From assembly GCA_903901915.1 (NCBI GenBank), contig CAIUSV010000087.1, positions 21,756 through 85,755 of the forward strand: a stretch of DNA of 64,000 nucleotides, read 5' to 3'. Below the pieces are notes generated by a model that was not told where the DNA came from, made no database searches, and saw only the letters and a list, made by a program, of their open reading frames with translations. Positions 29,832 through 38,288 of the stretch are shown in pieces (position 1 is the stretch's first letter; the number at the start of each line of letters is the position of its first letter). The DNA is from an uncultured Rhodospirillaceae bacterium (lineage in GTDB: Bacteria > Pseudomonadota > Alphaproteobacteria > Rhodospirillales > Magnetospirillaceae). The translations under genes and the position numbers were made by a program.

Positions 29832-31340
29832 AAACATGACGCGGATGGCAAAGCTGATTTCCGTTGCCGAAAAGTCGCCAATTCCGCCGGTGGCGATATT
29901 TCGCCCGGCGGGCAGCCCCCAATCGGCCTTGCCCAGGTCGACATAGCGGATCTCGACGTCATTCATCACCTGGGGGCCAAGCTTGAACGTAGCGCCCACG
30001 CCGCCACTCCAGGCCAGATCGTTGCTGGCGTGGGTGTTACGCAGGGAGTTGCCGCCGGAAGGGGTGTACTGGCTTTTGACGGTATTGTGGGACCAACCGA
30101 GGCCGCCGGAGACGAACGGCCACCAGTTTTCGCTGCCGACCGGGAAATGCCAGTAGCCCTTGGCCATGGTGGTGACGTTCTGCACCGTGCTCGCCAACGC
30201 GCCCGAGCCACCGCCAAGCAGCAGAGGACTGGCGTTGTAGGTGACCTCGGTGCGGTTCATGAACTCCACTTCCGTTCGCAGCGGAATATGGTAGCGGTAG
30301 CTCCATTCGTAGCCGGCCGCCATGCCGAAGGCCCCGATGACGTTCTGGCCGTGATCGCCGTTGACCGTGCCGCCGCCGGTGGCGGTGATGCCGGACAGTT
30401 GGGCGAAGCTTGGGCCGCCCTTGCCCGAGATGTACCAGCCCTTGTTGGGGTTCAACTGCGTCTTGGGGGTGGGGCAGTCGGCGGCGCAGGCGGCCTCGGC
30501 CAATGCCGGTCCGGCCCAAAGCGTTGCCGCCAGTACCAGCGCCGTCGCCGTACCGGCGGCCAGCCGGGCGGCGGCCCTGGCGGTTTGGCGCGCCAGTGCG
30601 GAATCGATCACGCGCGGCAGCAGTCGTTGCAGCAGAAGAAACAGTCGTTCCGGTCCACGCGGATAGACGTCGCGGGCGCCGCGCCGGATGCCATCGACGA
30701 TCAGCCGCGCCACCTTCTCCGGCGGGTCGAGAGCCATGTCGAAGGCGGTGGCGAGGTCGGCGAAACCTTCGGCCGCCGCCGTCCTGGTGCCGCGTGGAGC
30801 GGCGTAGGTCACCGCTATCCCCGATGGCGCCAGTTCCCGCCTCAGTGCTTCGGACCAGCCGCGCAGACCGAACTTGGTGGCCGAGTAGGCGGCGAAATAG
30901 GGAAAGGCGATATCGCCGAACATCGAGCCGACATTGATGATGCGCGACGGTCGGGCGACTTCCAGCAAAGGCAGCAGTGCCAGCGTCAGTTCCATGGGAG
31001 CCAGCAGGTTGGTTTCGACCATGCGGCGGCGCCGTTTGGCGTCGTCGGCATTGGCCAATCCCGATTCCACCACACCGGCGTTGTTGATCAGCAGATCAAG
31101 GCGGCCGAGGCGGGCGACCTCGGCGGCCAAGGTCTGACGAGAGCCGGCATCGGTGAGGTCGGCGGCCAGCACCACGCCTCGCGCCGGGTCCAAGAGCGTG
31201 GCCCTGGTCGCCTCAAGGGCGTCCATTCGCCGGCCGACCAGCACGACGGTAGCGCCATGGCGAGCCAGTTCCACCGCCAGGGCGCGGCCGATGCCCGAAC
31301 CGGCGCCGGTGATCAGGGTGATCTTGCCATCAAGCCGCAT
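29829..31340 (-). CDS. Short-chain dehydrogenase fused to an outer-membrane beta-barrel
   Basis: 503 residues in one open frame. Residues 1-245 are a classical SDR: TGAGSGIG at 11-18 for NAD(P), NNAG at 86-89, catalytic Ser139, Tyr152 and Lys156. Residues 250-281 read as a signal peptide (RQTARAAARLAAG, hydrophobic LVLAATLWAG, cleavage-like PALA). Residues 282-503 are an outer-membrane barrel of the Msp4/OmpW-like type: GWYISGKGGPSF, alternating strands, and a C-terminus ending in Phe (FAIRVMF). A cytoplasmic enzyme and an exported barrel should not share a chain. Either a stop was lost between two genes or the barrel uses an internal start, for example the GTG at residue 244. Last gene of the 34602-29829 operon, overlapping the diiron gene by 11 bp. 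Confidence 0.8.
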   Translation of the reverse strand: MRLDGKITLITGAGSGIGRALAVELARHGATVVLVGRRMDALEATRATLLDPARGVVLAADLTDAGSRQTLAAEVARLGRLDLLINNAGVVESGLANADDAKRRRRMVETNLLAPMELTLALLPLLEVARPSRIINVGSMFGDIAFPYFAAYSATKFGLRGWSEALRRELAPSGIAVTYAAPRGTRTAAAEGFADLATAFDMALDPPEKVARLIVDGIRRGARDVYPRGPERLFLLLQRLLPRVIDSALARQTARAAARLAAGTATALVLAATLWAGPALAEAACAADCPTPKTQLNPNKGWYISGKGGPSFAQLSGITATGGGTVNGDHGQNVIGAFGMAAGYEWSYRYHIPLRTEVEFMNRTEVTYNASPLLLGGGSGALASTVQNVTTMAKGYWHFPVGSENWWPFVSGGLGWSHNTVKSQYTPSGGNSLRNTHASNDLAWSGGVGATFKLGPQVMNDVEIRYVDLGKADWGLPAGRNIATGGIGDFSATEISFAIRVMF

Positions 31341-31995
31341 CGGTCAATCCCCGGAAGATGTCGCCGTACAGGCGGTAGAAGTCCTTGGCCGACTGGATCA
31401 CCAGCGTTCGCCGGTCGGGAGCGTCGATCCGTTCGAGCAACCCGGCGAACAGGGCGCAGTGCTCCTCGTCCAGTTGGCCGTGCGAGTTGAGGTAGCTGAA
31501 GCCGCCCTTGGCGGGGTCCACGCTCAGGCTGGCGAGAATGGCTCCGGCGGCGGCCCGCGCCAGGGCGACCGACATTCCCTCCAGCACATGGACCATGCCG
31601 AGCAGGGCATAGGGGCTGATGCGCTCGATGGCGTAATTGGCGTAGGCCACCATCATCCGCACCGCGAGCGGCGGCAAGGTCCGCCGGACCGCGTCGGCGT
31701 CGCCGCCCAGCGCTCGGATATCGTCAAGAATCCACGCCTCGTGGCCCTTTTCCTCGTCGAGATAGACCAGCAACCCGGAGCGATAGATGCCGTCGTCCTC
31801 GCCGCAACGCGACAGCGCCAGACCCAAGAGCGGGCAGGTGTGCCGGACATGGTGATAGGCGCAGGCGAGAAAGTTCAGATAAAGGTCGCGATCGACGCCG
31901 GAGGCGATGGCGCGCCGAATCAGAGGAATGGCGCGAAACTCGGCTTCTTCCGCGGCGGTGTCGCGGACAAGCTGATCGTGGAACGAGAGGCTCAT
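31330..31995 (-). CDS. Haem-oxygenase-like diiron protein (iron-containing redox enzyme family)
   Basis: 221 residues, all-helical. Likely metal ligands are spaced as in haem-oxygenase-like diiron oxygenases (TenA/CADD/UndA fold): His in YHHVRHTCPL near 48, Glu and His in LDEEKGHEAW near 80, Glu in HVLEGMS near 138, and HGQLDEEHCALF near 170. Members act on fatty acids, amino acids or cofactors with O2. It sits between an AMP-forming ligase (4-bp overlap) and an SDR (11-bp overlap), which suggests it oxidises an acyl-type substrate activated by the ligase. Substrate unknown. Confidence 0.75.
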   Translation of the reverse strand: MSLSFHDQLVRDTAAEEAEFRAIPLIRRAIASGVDRDLYLNFLACAYHHVRHTCPLLGLALSRCGEDDGIYRSGLLVYLDEEKGHEAWILDDIRALGGDADAVRRTLPPLAVRMMVAYANYAIERISPYALLGMVHVLEGMSVALARAAAGAILASLSVDPAKGGFSYLNSHGQLDEEHCALFAGLLERIDAPDRRTLVIQSAKDFYRLYGDIFRGLTDAA

Positions 31996-33398
31996 GGGGT
32001 CTCCTTGAGGTAGGCGGCGATGGCCGGACGGCGCAATCTGCCGTTGGCCGTGATCAGTTCTTGCTGGTGCAAGACGGCCTCGGACAGCATCAGGCTGGCG
32101 CGGGGGCGGGCGTAGTCGGGGGCCTCGGCGCACAATCGGGCAACGAGGGCGTCGATTTCGGCGGGGCCGGCATCGCCAAGTTGGCCCCTGGCGGGGACCA
32201 GCACGGCGCGGGGGTGGCTGCCGCCGCCGATCACCGCGCAAAGCCCGACGCGGCGGTCTTCGAGGATCATGGACTCGATCCATTCGGGGTGGATGTTGCG
32301 GCCGGTGGTGGTGACGATCAGGTCGTCGATGCGGCCCTCGATGATCAACCGCCCCTCGGCGTCGAAGCGGCCGGCGTCGCCGGTGCGCCAGACTCCGCCG
32401 GTGGGCTTGCCGCCAAGATAGCCTTCCATCACCGTCGGTCCGCCGACGACGATCTCGCCGTCGTCGATGGCAACCGAAACCCCGGGCAGCGGCCGCCCCA
32501 CCGTGCCCGCCACCCGCTCACCGGGGCGGTTGACCGCCACCACCGAGCAGCATTCGGAAAGGCCATAGCCCTCGTGGACCGGCAGGCCCACGGCCCAGGC
32601 CCGTTCGGCCAGCCGGGGCGGCACCGGGGCGCCGCCGGCGGCGACGAAACGAAGGGTGGCCGGTGCGTGCTTGCCTTGTTGCTCCAGCCATCCCACCCAC
32701 CCGGCCAGCATTTCCGGGACTAGGATGGTGGCGGTGGGGGCATGGGTCTCGGCGGCGATCGGCAGCGCCTGGGGGCTGGGGCAAAGCGCGATCGACGCGC
32801 CGACCGACAGCGGCACCAGCATGCCCGCCACCTGTTCGAGCAGCAGGGCGAAGGGCAATACCGACAGCATGCGGTCATCGGCGGTGGCGCCCACCGTTTC
32901 GACCAGGGCGCGGACGCTGGCGCCCAATTGGCTGGCGCCCAGCACTACCCCCTTGGGGCGTCCGGTGGTGCCCGAGGTATAGATGATGCAGCGGGCATCC
33001 CCGGCGGGCTCGGCCGAAGGATGCGGGGCGAGGTCGGGCGTGAGGACGGCCGGGCAGATCGAGCGGGCGATCTCGGCCATTTCCGGAACGGCGACCACCG
33101 CTTTGATTCCGGCGTCGGCGATCAGATGGGCCAGTTGCGCCGAGGAAAAGAATTCGGGCAGCGGCACGATGGTTCGACCCGCCCAGGCCAGGGCGAGATG
33201 CCAGATGACGGCGCGGCGGTCCTTGGGGGCGAGCAGGCCGACGGCCCCCGCCGGCAGGGCGATGGCGGCCCAGGCCGCGGTACTGCGGACGGCCCGCGCC
33301 AGCTCGCCATAGCTCAGGCATCCCGATCCGTCGAGAACGGCGGGCCGCTCCGGCCGGCGATCGGCATGCGCCGCCAGTGCGCCAAGAACCTCACGCAT
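31992..33398 (-). CDS. AMP-forming acyl/aryl-CoA ligase (ANL superfamily)
   Basis: 468 residues, slightly short for the family. Motifs: IIYTSGTTGRPKGVVLG near 138 (P-loop), GYGLSECC near 277, GEIVVGGPTVMEGYL, WRTGDAGRF near 338, and GRIDDLIVTTTGRNIHPEWIE near 353. The catalytic Lys of the last C-terminal motif is not obvious: the end reads ITANGRLRRPAI where GKxxR is expected, so the second half-reaction may be altered. It adenylates a carboxylic acid. Overlaps the diiron gene (4 bp) and the hemolysin-like gene (8 bp). Confidence 0.88.
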   Translation of the reverse strand: MREVLGALAAHADRRPERPAVLDGSGCLSYGELARAVRSTAAWAAIALPAGAVGLLAPKDRRAVIWHLALAWAGRTIVPLPEFFSSAQLAHLIADAGIKAVVAVPEMAEIARSICPAVLTPDLAPHPSAEPAGDARCIIYTSGTTGRPKGVVLGASQLGASVRALVETVGATADDRMLSVLPFALLLEQVAGMLVPLSVGASIALCPSPQALPIAAETHAPTATILVPEMLAGWVGWLEQQGKHAPATLRFVAAGGAPVPPRLAERAWAVGLPVHEGYGLSECCSVVAVNRPGERVAGTVGRPLPGVSVAIDDGEIVVGGPTVMEGYLGGKPTGGVWRTGDAGRFDAEGRLIIEGRIDDLIVTTTGRNIHPEWIESMILEDRRVGLCAVIGGGSHPRAVLVPARGQLGDAGPAEIDALVARLCAEAPDYARPRASLMLSEAVLHQQELITANGRLRRPAIAAYLKETP

Positions 33399-33948
33399 GG
33401 CGCCGCCTTTCGCCGAGGATGACGCTCAGCATGGTGTCGCCGACCAGCATCACCCTGGGGTCCTGCCGGTAATAGCTTCCCCACGATGCGGCGCTTTCGA
33501 TGCGTGCGGGGTCGGCGGCGGCCAGTTCGATCAGCGGAATACCGGCCCGGCGCAGAAAGGTTCTGAGCCGGGCCGTGGCGGTGAAGAACGCCCAGCGCGT
33601 TCCGCGCGCCGCCAGGAAGTGGATGACGGCGCAAACCAGAGTCCTGACGTCACCGGGACGCCCGGCCGAAAGGCTGCCGACCTCGGCCAGGGCGGCGCGA
33701 TCGGGACGGGTTCCGGTGATCTGGCCGATCAGTTCCTCGATCGGCAGATCCAGATAGCGTTCCGAAAAGAAGCCGTCTTCGGCGAAGCGCAGCGACGCGG
33801 CGCAGATCACCCCGGCCTCGTCGGTATTGGCGACCAGGCAGCGGGGCAGGCTGCTCAGCTGGGCGCCGTGGTCGCGCCGGAAGGCGGAATGGATGGTCGC
33901 CTCCACCTGCGGACGCAGCCGGTGGTCGTGGTTGACGATTTCAAACAT
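33391..33948 (-). CDS. Thermostable-hemolysin family protein (GNAT-like fold)
   Basis: 185 residues. The pattern LPRCLVANTD...GVICAASLRFAE, then YLDLPIEELIGQ, LAEVGSLSAG, and FTATARLRTFLRRAGIPLIEL fits the thermostable hemolysin family (delta-VPH type). The order of strands and the AEVG-x-L motif also resemble acyltransferases of the GNAT and autoinducer-synthase group, so the haemolytic label may not reflect the true activity. Position directly before an acyl-ligase and close coupling with it favour an acyl-transfer role. That reading is an inference. Confidence 0.72.
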   Translation of the reverse strand: MFEIVNHDHRLRPQVEATIHSAFRRDHGAQLSSLPRCLVANTDEAGVICAASLRFAEDGFFSERYLDLPIEELIGQITGTRPDRAALAEVGSLSAGRPGDVRTLVCAVIHFLAARGTRWAFFTATARLRTFLRRAGIPLIELAAADPARIESAASWGSYYRQDPRVMLVGDTMLSVILGERRRHA

Positions 33949-33954
33949 GGTGCG

Positions 33955-34602
33955 TCAGCCCAGGACGTAGAGGATGTCGGAATCGTCCTTGGCCTTGAAC
34001 CTGATCTGAACCAGCGTGCCGTCGTGGTCGTACCAGAGTTCGCGCTGCAGCTCGCCGGTGATCCGGTAGTGGTGCGCCCGGATATCGGTGCCGCGCGAGC
34101 GGATGGTTTCCTCGCCGGCATCGGTCACCGATACCGCCATCTGCTTGCCGGTCAGGGTGTTCATCAGCACCGGCCGCGTGAGCAGTTCCCGGTTCCACAG
34201 GCTGGCGGGAATGATGCTGGCGTCGACCTGACTGCGGCTTCCATCGCCGTTGATCTCGATATGATCATCCTTGGCCGCCGCCGCCAGAACGTGTTTGTCG
34301 CCGTCGTCGTTGGTCTGGGAGCGGAGCGAGATCAGACGGCCGTTCCGCCAGACTTCGCTGCCGGTGTGCTCGAACCGGTACACCGGGATATAGGCAACCC
34401 GCACCAGCACCGCGGTCTTGATGGAGACGGTCTCGCCGTCGCCGTTACGGATCAGGTCGATCTGGTGGCGACCGACCGGGTCGCCGCCCCTGAGTACGGT
34501 GAAATCAAGATGGGTTTCCGCGGGCGCCGCCAGCGTGACCGCGGGCAATAGGCCGAACGCCAAAGCCGAAATGGCCCGGATAAGGGTAGGGCGAAAGGGC
34601 AT
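33955..34602 (-). CDS. Periplasmic DUF6134-type protein
   Basis: 215 residues with a signal peptide (LIRAISALAFGLLPAVTLA, cleavage near 25). The mature part is beta-rich with HLDFTVLRGGDPVGRHQIDL, FEHTGSEVWRNGRLISL, and RELWYDHDGTLVQIRF, typical of lipid-facing DUF3108/DUF6134 beta-sandwich proteins. First gene of the operon; a 21-bp tandem site lies 54 bp upstream of its ATG. Possible role: carrying or sensing a lipid made by the downstream enzymes. Confidence 0.72.
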   Translation of the reverse strand: MPFRPTLIRAISALAFGLLPAVTLAAPAETHLDFTVLRGGDPVGRHQIDLIRNGDGETVSIKTAVLVRVAYIPVYRFEHTGSEVWRNGRLISLRSQTNDDGDKHVLAAAAKDDHIEINGDGSRSQVDASIIPASLWNRELLTRPVLMNTLTGKQMAVSVTDAGEETIRSRGTDIRAHHYRITGELQRELWYDHDGTLVQIRFKAKDDSDILYVLG

Positions 34603-34655
34603 CGGGGTATCTCCGATTCAATTCCTGATACCCACAAACCTAGCGGGGTCTGCCG

Positions 34656-34676
34656 TGGAGTTGTGTGGAGATGTGT
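34656..34676. promoter_or_regulatory. Tandem operator upstream of the DUF6134-hemolysin-ligase operon
   Basis: On the minus strand, two 10-bp direct half-sites, ACACATCTCC and ACACAACTCC, follow each other without a gap. The 21 bases are identical to 35080-35100 and lie at the same distance (54 bp) from the next start codon. Direct repeats at one helical turn are typical targets of OmpR/PhoB-family regulators, one of which is encoded at 36407-37129. Confidence 0.72.
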
Positions 34677-34723
34677 GGGGCAGCGCGGATATTCGTCACC
34701 GCTGCCGGGGTTGCCCCGGTCGG

Positions 34724-35026
34724 TCAGTCGCCGTCCAATAGGGTACGAATCATCCGCTGGAACAGGTTCGGCCGCGAGCGGGATGCCGGCGGCTGGGGGC
34801 CGCCCTGGTCCCGCGCCGACGTGTCGTCGTTGGGCTGCGATGGATTGCGGCTCATGGAGAAGTTGAAGCCATTGCCGGAATAACGATAGTCGCCTCGCTG
34901 CGATGGCGCCGGCGAGTCCGCACGCGGATCGCCACCATCGGAATCGCCGGAGAACGCCAGCGCCGGGCCGCAGATCGCCAGCACCGCCAGAACGCCTGCC
35001 GCCATGCCGATAAGCCGGGGAATCAT
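34724..35026 (-). CDS. Small secreted hypothetical protein
   Basis: 100 residues: signal peptide (LIGMAAGVLAVLAICGPALA, cleavage before FSGDSD), then a polar, disordered-looking chain with YRYSGNGFNFSMS and a basic C-terminus. The ATG at 35026 follows a purine-rich stretch. It lies between the kinase gene and the operon at 34602, with its own copy of the tandem operator 54 bp upstream. CpxP-like accessory proteins sit beside such two-component systems, but no sequence similarity to CpxP is seen. Confidence 0.6.
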   Translation of the reverse strand: MIPRLIGMAAGVLAVLAICGPALAFSGDSDGGDPRADSPAPSQRGDYRYSGNGFNFSMSRNPSQPNDDTSARDQGGPQPPASRSRPNLFQRMIRTLLDGD

Positions 35027-35063
35027 CGTGCTTCCACCTCTTGGGCAGATCAATGAAATAAGA

Positions 35064-36407
35064 CTAGACCCGCCGATCATGGAGTTGTGTGGAGATGTGT
35101 TCGGAATCGGGCGTTGCGTCCGCCTGTGGCAAATCCATCACAACGGCCAGCCCATGGGGATCGATGTTGCTGGCGTGGACGGTGCCGTGGTGAAGCTCGA
35201 TGGCGCGCCGGCAGATGGCCAGACCGATCCCGGTTCCCCCGGTTTGCCGGGTACGGGCGTCGTCCACCCGATAGAACGGGTCGAATAGATTGGCCAGGGC
35301 CGGGGCCGGTACGCCGGGGCCGTGGTCCTGTATGGAAATCTGAACTCGATTATCGGCGGTGATATCGCAGCCGATTTCGATGTTATCCCCGGGGGAGGTA
35401 TAGAACACCGCGTTGCGCAGGACGTTTTCGACGGCGCGGCCCAGCAACGCCCGGTCGCCGAGGACGGTGATGTCGCGGTCGGGTTTGGCAAAGGCCAGAT
35501 CCGAGGCGCGGTCGGGAGATTCAAAGGCGATGTCGGCAAGAACATCGGCGACCACCCCGCCCAGGTCCACCCGCTGGTCCAGCGTCCTGGCGGTGGCGGC
35601 ATCCAGGCTGGCCAGGGTCAGCAGTTCGCGCACCAGCCGGGAAATGTTGTCGATCTCGTGCTGCATCCGCTCGAACTGCTTCGGGGCATGGGCCTCGGCG
35701 TCGCGCCGCGCCAGCCCCAGGGCCATGTTCAGGCGGGCCAGGGGGGATTTGATTTCGTGGGAGACGTCGCTGATCAGGCGGCGCTGTGCCCCGATCAGGG
35801 TGGAGATCCGCTCCGCCATCTGGTCGAATTCGCGGACCAGATCGGCCGCCTCGTCATGCCGGCCGGAGAATTTGGCGCCGACCCGTGCCGTGAGGTCGCC
35901 CCTGGCGAGCCGGATGGCGGCCCGGCGCAGGTCCGAGATCGGACGCGACAGGTAGCGGGCGATGGCATAGCTCAGTCCAGCGCAACTGACCAGTTCCAGC
36001 AAGATGGTAATCTGGAGCCGCGACCGATGGTTCTCCGGAGTGTCAAGCTGCTCCGGGTTGTCGGCATGCACGGTCAGGCAATACGTTTCCGTCTGCCCAC
36101 GGGCGGTGATGCTGGTGGAATTCCGGGTACCCGGGGCGCACTCGGCCCCCGGATTGCGGGCCGAGAGCTTGAGTTGCAGCAAGGTGTTCTCGCCGCTACG
36201 CGCCAGGAATTTATCCAGGGCCTCGGGGCCGAAATTCTCGAACAGCGCCACCGCCGTGTCGGCGTAGAGCGTGAAGGCGTTATCCCCCGCTTCTTCGGAT
36301 TCCGGCAGATAGAACGTCACCAGGGCGAGAATGGTCCCGACGGTGACCAGCTGTACCGACACCGACCACAGCAGGATCTTGCCGAATAGTGTGCGGATCG
36401 CGGCCAT
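35064..36407 (-). CDS. Membrane sensor histidine kinase, CpxA-like
   Basis: 447 residues from the ATG at 36407. TM about 7-29, periplasmic domain of about 120 residues containing two Cys (GAECAPG and ETYCLTV), TM about 140-160, HAMP (RPISDLRRAAIRLARGDL), HisKA with phospho-His in SDVSHEIKSPLARL near 232, and HATPase (VENVLRNAVFY, DHGPGVP, GGTGIGLAICRRAIEL). HEIKSPLARL is characteristic of CpxA-type envelope-stress kinases. The start shares one base with the regulator's stop. The paired cysteines could make it redox-sensitive. Confidence 0.9.
   Translation of the reverse strand: MAAIRTLFGKILLWSVSVQLVTVGTILALVTFYLPESEEAGDNAFTLYADTAVALFENFGPEALDKFLARSGENTLLQLKLSARNPGAECAPGTRNSTSITARGQTETYCLTVHADNPEQLDTPENHRSRLQITILLELVSCAGLSYAIARYLSRPISDLRRAAIRLARGDLTARVGAKFSGRHDEAADLVREFDQMAERISTLIGAQRRLISDVSHEIKSPLARLNMALGLARRDAEAHAPKQFERMQHEIDNISRLVRELLTLASLDAATARTLDQRVDLGGVVADVLADIAFESPDRASDLAFAKPDRDITVLGDRALLGRAVENVLRNAVFYTSPGDNIEIGCDITADNRVQISIQDHGPGVPAPALANLFDPFYRVDDARTRQTGGTGIGLAICRRAIELHHGTVHASNIDPHGLAVVMDLPQADATPDSEHISTQLHDRRV
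35080..35100. promoter_or_regulatory. Tandem operator upstream of the small secreted protein gene
   Basis: Identical to 34656-34676. It lies inside the last codons of the kinase gene and 54 bp before the ATG at 35026, so the small gene likely has its own regulated promoter. Confidence 0.72.
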
Positions 36408-37129
36408 TACCGTTCCTTGCCGGTGGGCAGCGCGTAGATGTAGCCCGCATTGCGGACGGTCTTGATGCGGCGTTCGATCCCTTCGTCGGCATCCAGTTTC
36501 CGGCGCAGCTTGCTGACCAGGGTATCGACGTTGCGGTCGATCCGGTTGGTGCCGTTCTGGCGGCCGAAGGCGGCCTGGGACAGATCGTCGCGGCGGACGA
36601 CTTCCCCCGCCCGGCGCAGAAGGAATTCCAGCAGGTTGAACTCGGCCGAGGTCAGGTCGAGGACTTGGCCCCGACACCATGCCTCGCGGGAGGCGCCATC
36701 CAGTTCGACATCGCCGACGATCAGATTGGAGAGCTGTTCGGATGTCGCCGCCGACCGTGGTTCGGCGTTGGTCCGGCGCAGTACGGCGCGTATCCGCGCC
36801 ATCAGTTCGCGGGGATTGAACGGCTTGGACACGTAGTCGTCGGCACCGATCTCCAGTCCCACCACCCGATCGACGTCGTCATCCCTGGCCGTCAGCATGA
36901 TCACCGGGACATCCGAGCGTTTGCGGAATTCCTTAAGCACCTCGAACCCCGAGCGTCCGGGCAGCATGACGTCGAGAAGAATCAGGTCGGCAGTGGCGGG
37001 ATCGGCGGCCATGAACGCGGTGTTGTCATGGGCGGCATCCACCTTGAACCCTTCGGGTTCCATGTACTCGCGCATCATCTCGACCAGTTCGACGTCGTCA
37101 TCGACCAGCAGAAGGCGGGGCAGGTTCAT
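36407..37129 (-). CDS. OmpR/CpxR-type response regulator
   Basis: 240 residues. Receiver 1-120 (LLVDDDVELVEMM, phospho-Asp in LILLDVMLPGRSG near 53, IMLTARDDD, VSKPFNPREL) and a C-terminal winged helix (LTSAEFNLLEFLLRRAGEVVRRDDLSQ, then RNVDTLVSKLRRKL and IKTVRNAGYIYA). It precedes its kinase by overlap. The likely targets in this window are the two identical tandem sites at 34656 and 35080. Confidence 0.93.
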   Translation of the reverse strand: MNLPRLLLVDDDVELVEMMREYMEPEGFKVDAAHDNTAFMAADPATADLILLDVMLPGRSGFEVLKEFRKRSDVPVIMLTARDDDVDRVVGLEIGADDYVSKPFNPRELMARIRAVLRRTNAEPRSAATSEQLSNLIVGDVELDGASREAWCRGQVLDLTSAEFNLLEFLLRRAGEVVRRDDLSQAAFGRQNGTNRIDRNVDTLVSKLRRKLDADEGIERRIKTVRNAGYIYALPTGKER

Positions 37130-37361
37130 GGCCGGTATCTGAATGAATGATCGACCCGCGACGAGGTCTCGGCGGAATCGGAGCGGGGGAGGGCAAGACG
37201 AAGAAGCATGGCGGACCCAGGGGCCTTCGATGACGGGGGGAGGGCGGTATCGGAACCGGCGGCGCCAAGGCTACATGAGGCGCAACGCCCGATACAAGCC
37301 CATTGACCGAGAGCCGTCCGGGAGATCAACTGGCCGAGTTTTTCCCAAATCGGAGAGGCCG
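37130..37361. other. Divergent promoter region
   Basis: About 230 bp between the regulator (minus) and the ApbE gene (plus). An open frame continues upstream of the ApbE start but is basic and without homology-like features. No copy of the 21-bp operator was seen here. Confidence 0.4.
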
Positions 37362-38288
37362 TTGTCATCCGGACTGCGCGATTATGGCTTCACCGCGATG
37401 GGATCGCCGGGGCTGATCCGGTTGTATTCGCCGGAGCGGCGCCAGGCCGATGCCGCCGCAGCGGCGGCGATGAACGAGATCGCCAGGATCGAAAACCGAT
37501 ATTCGCGCTTCCTGCCCGACAGCGTGCTGTCCGGGCTCAATCGCGTCGGCCGTGCCGGCGGCGCGATCGAGGTGGATGCGGAGACGGCGGGGATTGTGGA
37601 TTACGCTTTTTCCTGCCACCGCAAAAGCGGGGGGCTTTTCGACATTACCGCTGGTTGCCTGAGGCAGGCATGGGACTTTTCGGTCCCCCGTCTTCCCGAC
37701 CGGCGTACGGTGGAAGAGCTTCTACGGCGCGTCGGGCTCGACAAGCTGGACTGGCGTTCGCCACGCCTGACCTTCACCCAACCGGGTATGGAGCTTGATT
37801 TCGGCGGCATCTGCAAGGAGTACGCCGTTGACCGCGCGGCGGAAACCTGTCTGTCGCACGGCCTTGATCACGGTTTGATTGACCTTGGCGGCGACATCCG
37901 CGTGCTTGGCCCCCAGGCCGATGGCGCTCCCTGGCCGATCGGCGTGCGCCACCCCCGGATGCCGGGTTCACTGGCCGCCAGCCTGATGTTGGGCGGTGGC
38001 GGCATGGCCACCAGCGGCGACTATGAACGTTTCATCGAGGTGGATGGGACACGGTATTGCCACATCCTCGATCCCCGCTCCGGCTGGCCGATCAGCGGGC
38101 TGTCGTCGGTGACCGTGCTGGCCGGGAGCTGTCTGCTGGCCGGCAGCGTCGCCACCATCGCCATGCTGAAAGGACGGGACGGTGCGGATTGGCTGCGCGG
38201 CCTGAACGTGACGCATCTTTGGATCGATGCCGAGGGGCGGCAGGGTGGCAACGTCCCGCCGCCCGAAGGAGCTACACCAGGATATTGA
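37362..38288 (+). CDS. apbE: FAD:protein FMN transferase, ApbE family
   Basis: About 308 residues from a TTG at 37362 with GGAGAGG just upstream; an ATG at 37398 is possible. Motifs: AMGSPGLIRLY, FDITAGCLRQAW near 92, LDFGGICKEYAVDRA near 145, LIDLGGDIRVLG near 175, ATSGDYERF near 216, HILDPRSGWP near 234. ApbE attaches FMN to Thr in flavoproteins such as NqrB/RnfG. No lipobox or signal is evident, so the location is unclear. The last 17 bp overlap the convergent EF-hand gene. Confidence 0.88.
   Translation: MSSGLRDYGFTAMGSPGLIRLYSPERRQADAAAAAAMNEIARIENRYSRFLPDSVLSGLNRVGRAGGAIEVDAETAGIVDYAFSCHRKSGGLFDITAGCLRQAWDFSVPRLPDRRTVEELLRRVGLDKLDWRSPRLTFTQPGMELDFGGICKEYAVDRAAETCLSHGLDHGLIDLGGDIRVLGPQADGAPWPIGVRHPRMPGSLAASLMLGGGGMATSGDYERFIEVDGTRYCHILDPRSGWPISGLSSVTVLAGSCLLAGSVATIAMLKGRDGADWLRGLNVTHLWIDAEGRQGGNVPPPEGATPGY

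Noticed and set aside
30244..30620. Barrel part of the SDR fusion as a separate gene with its own start
   Set aside because: Not excluded, but no ATG or convincing ribosome-binding site precedes the signal-peptide-like segment, so it is annotated as one frame and the alternative is reported as a finding.
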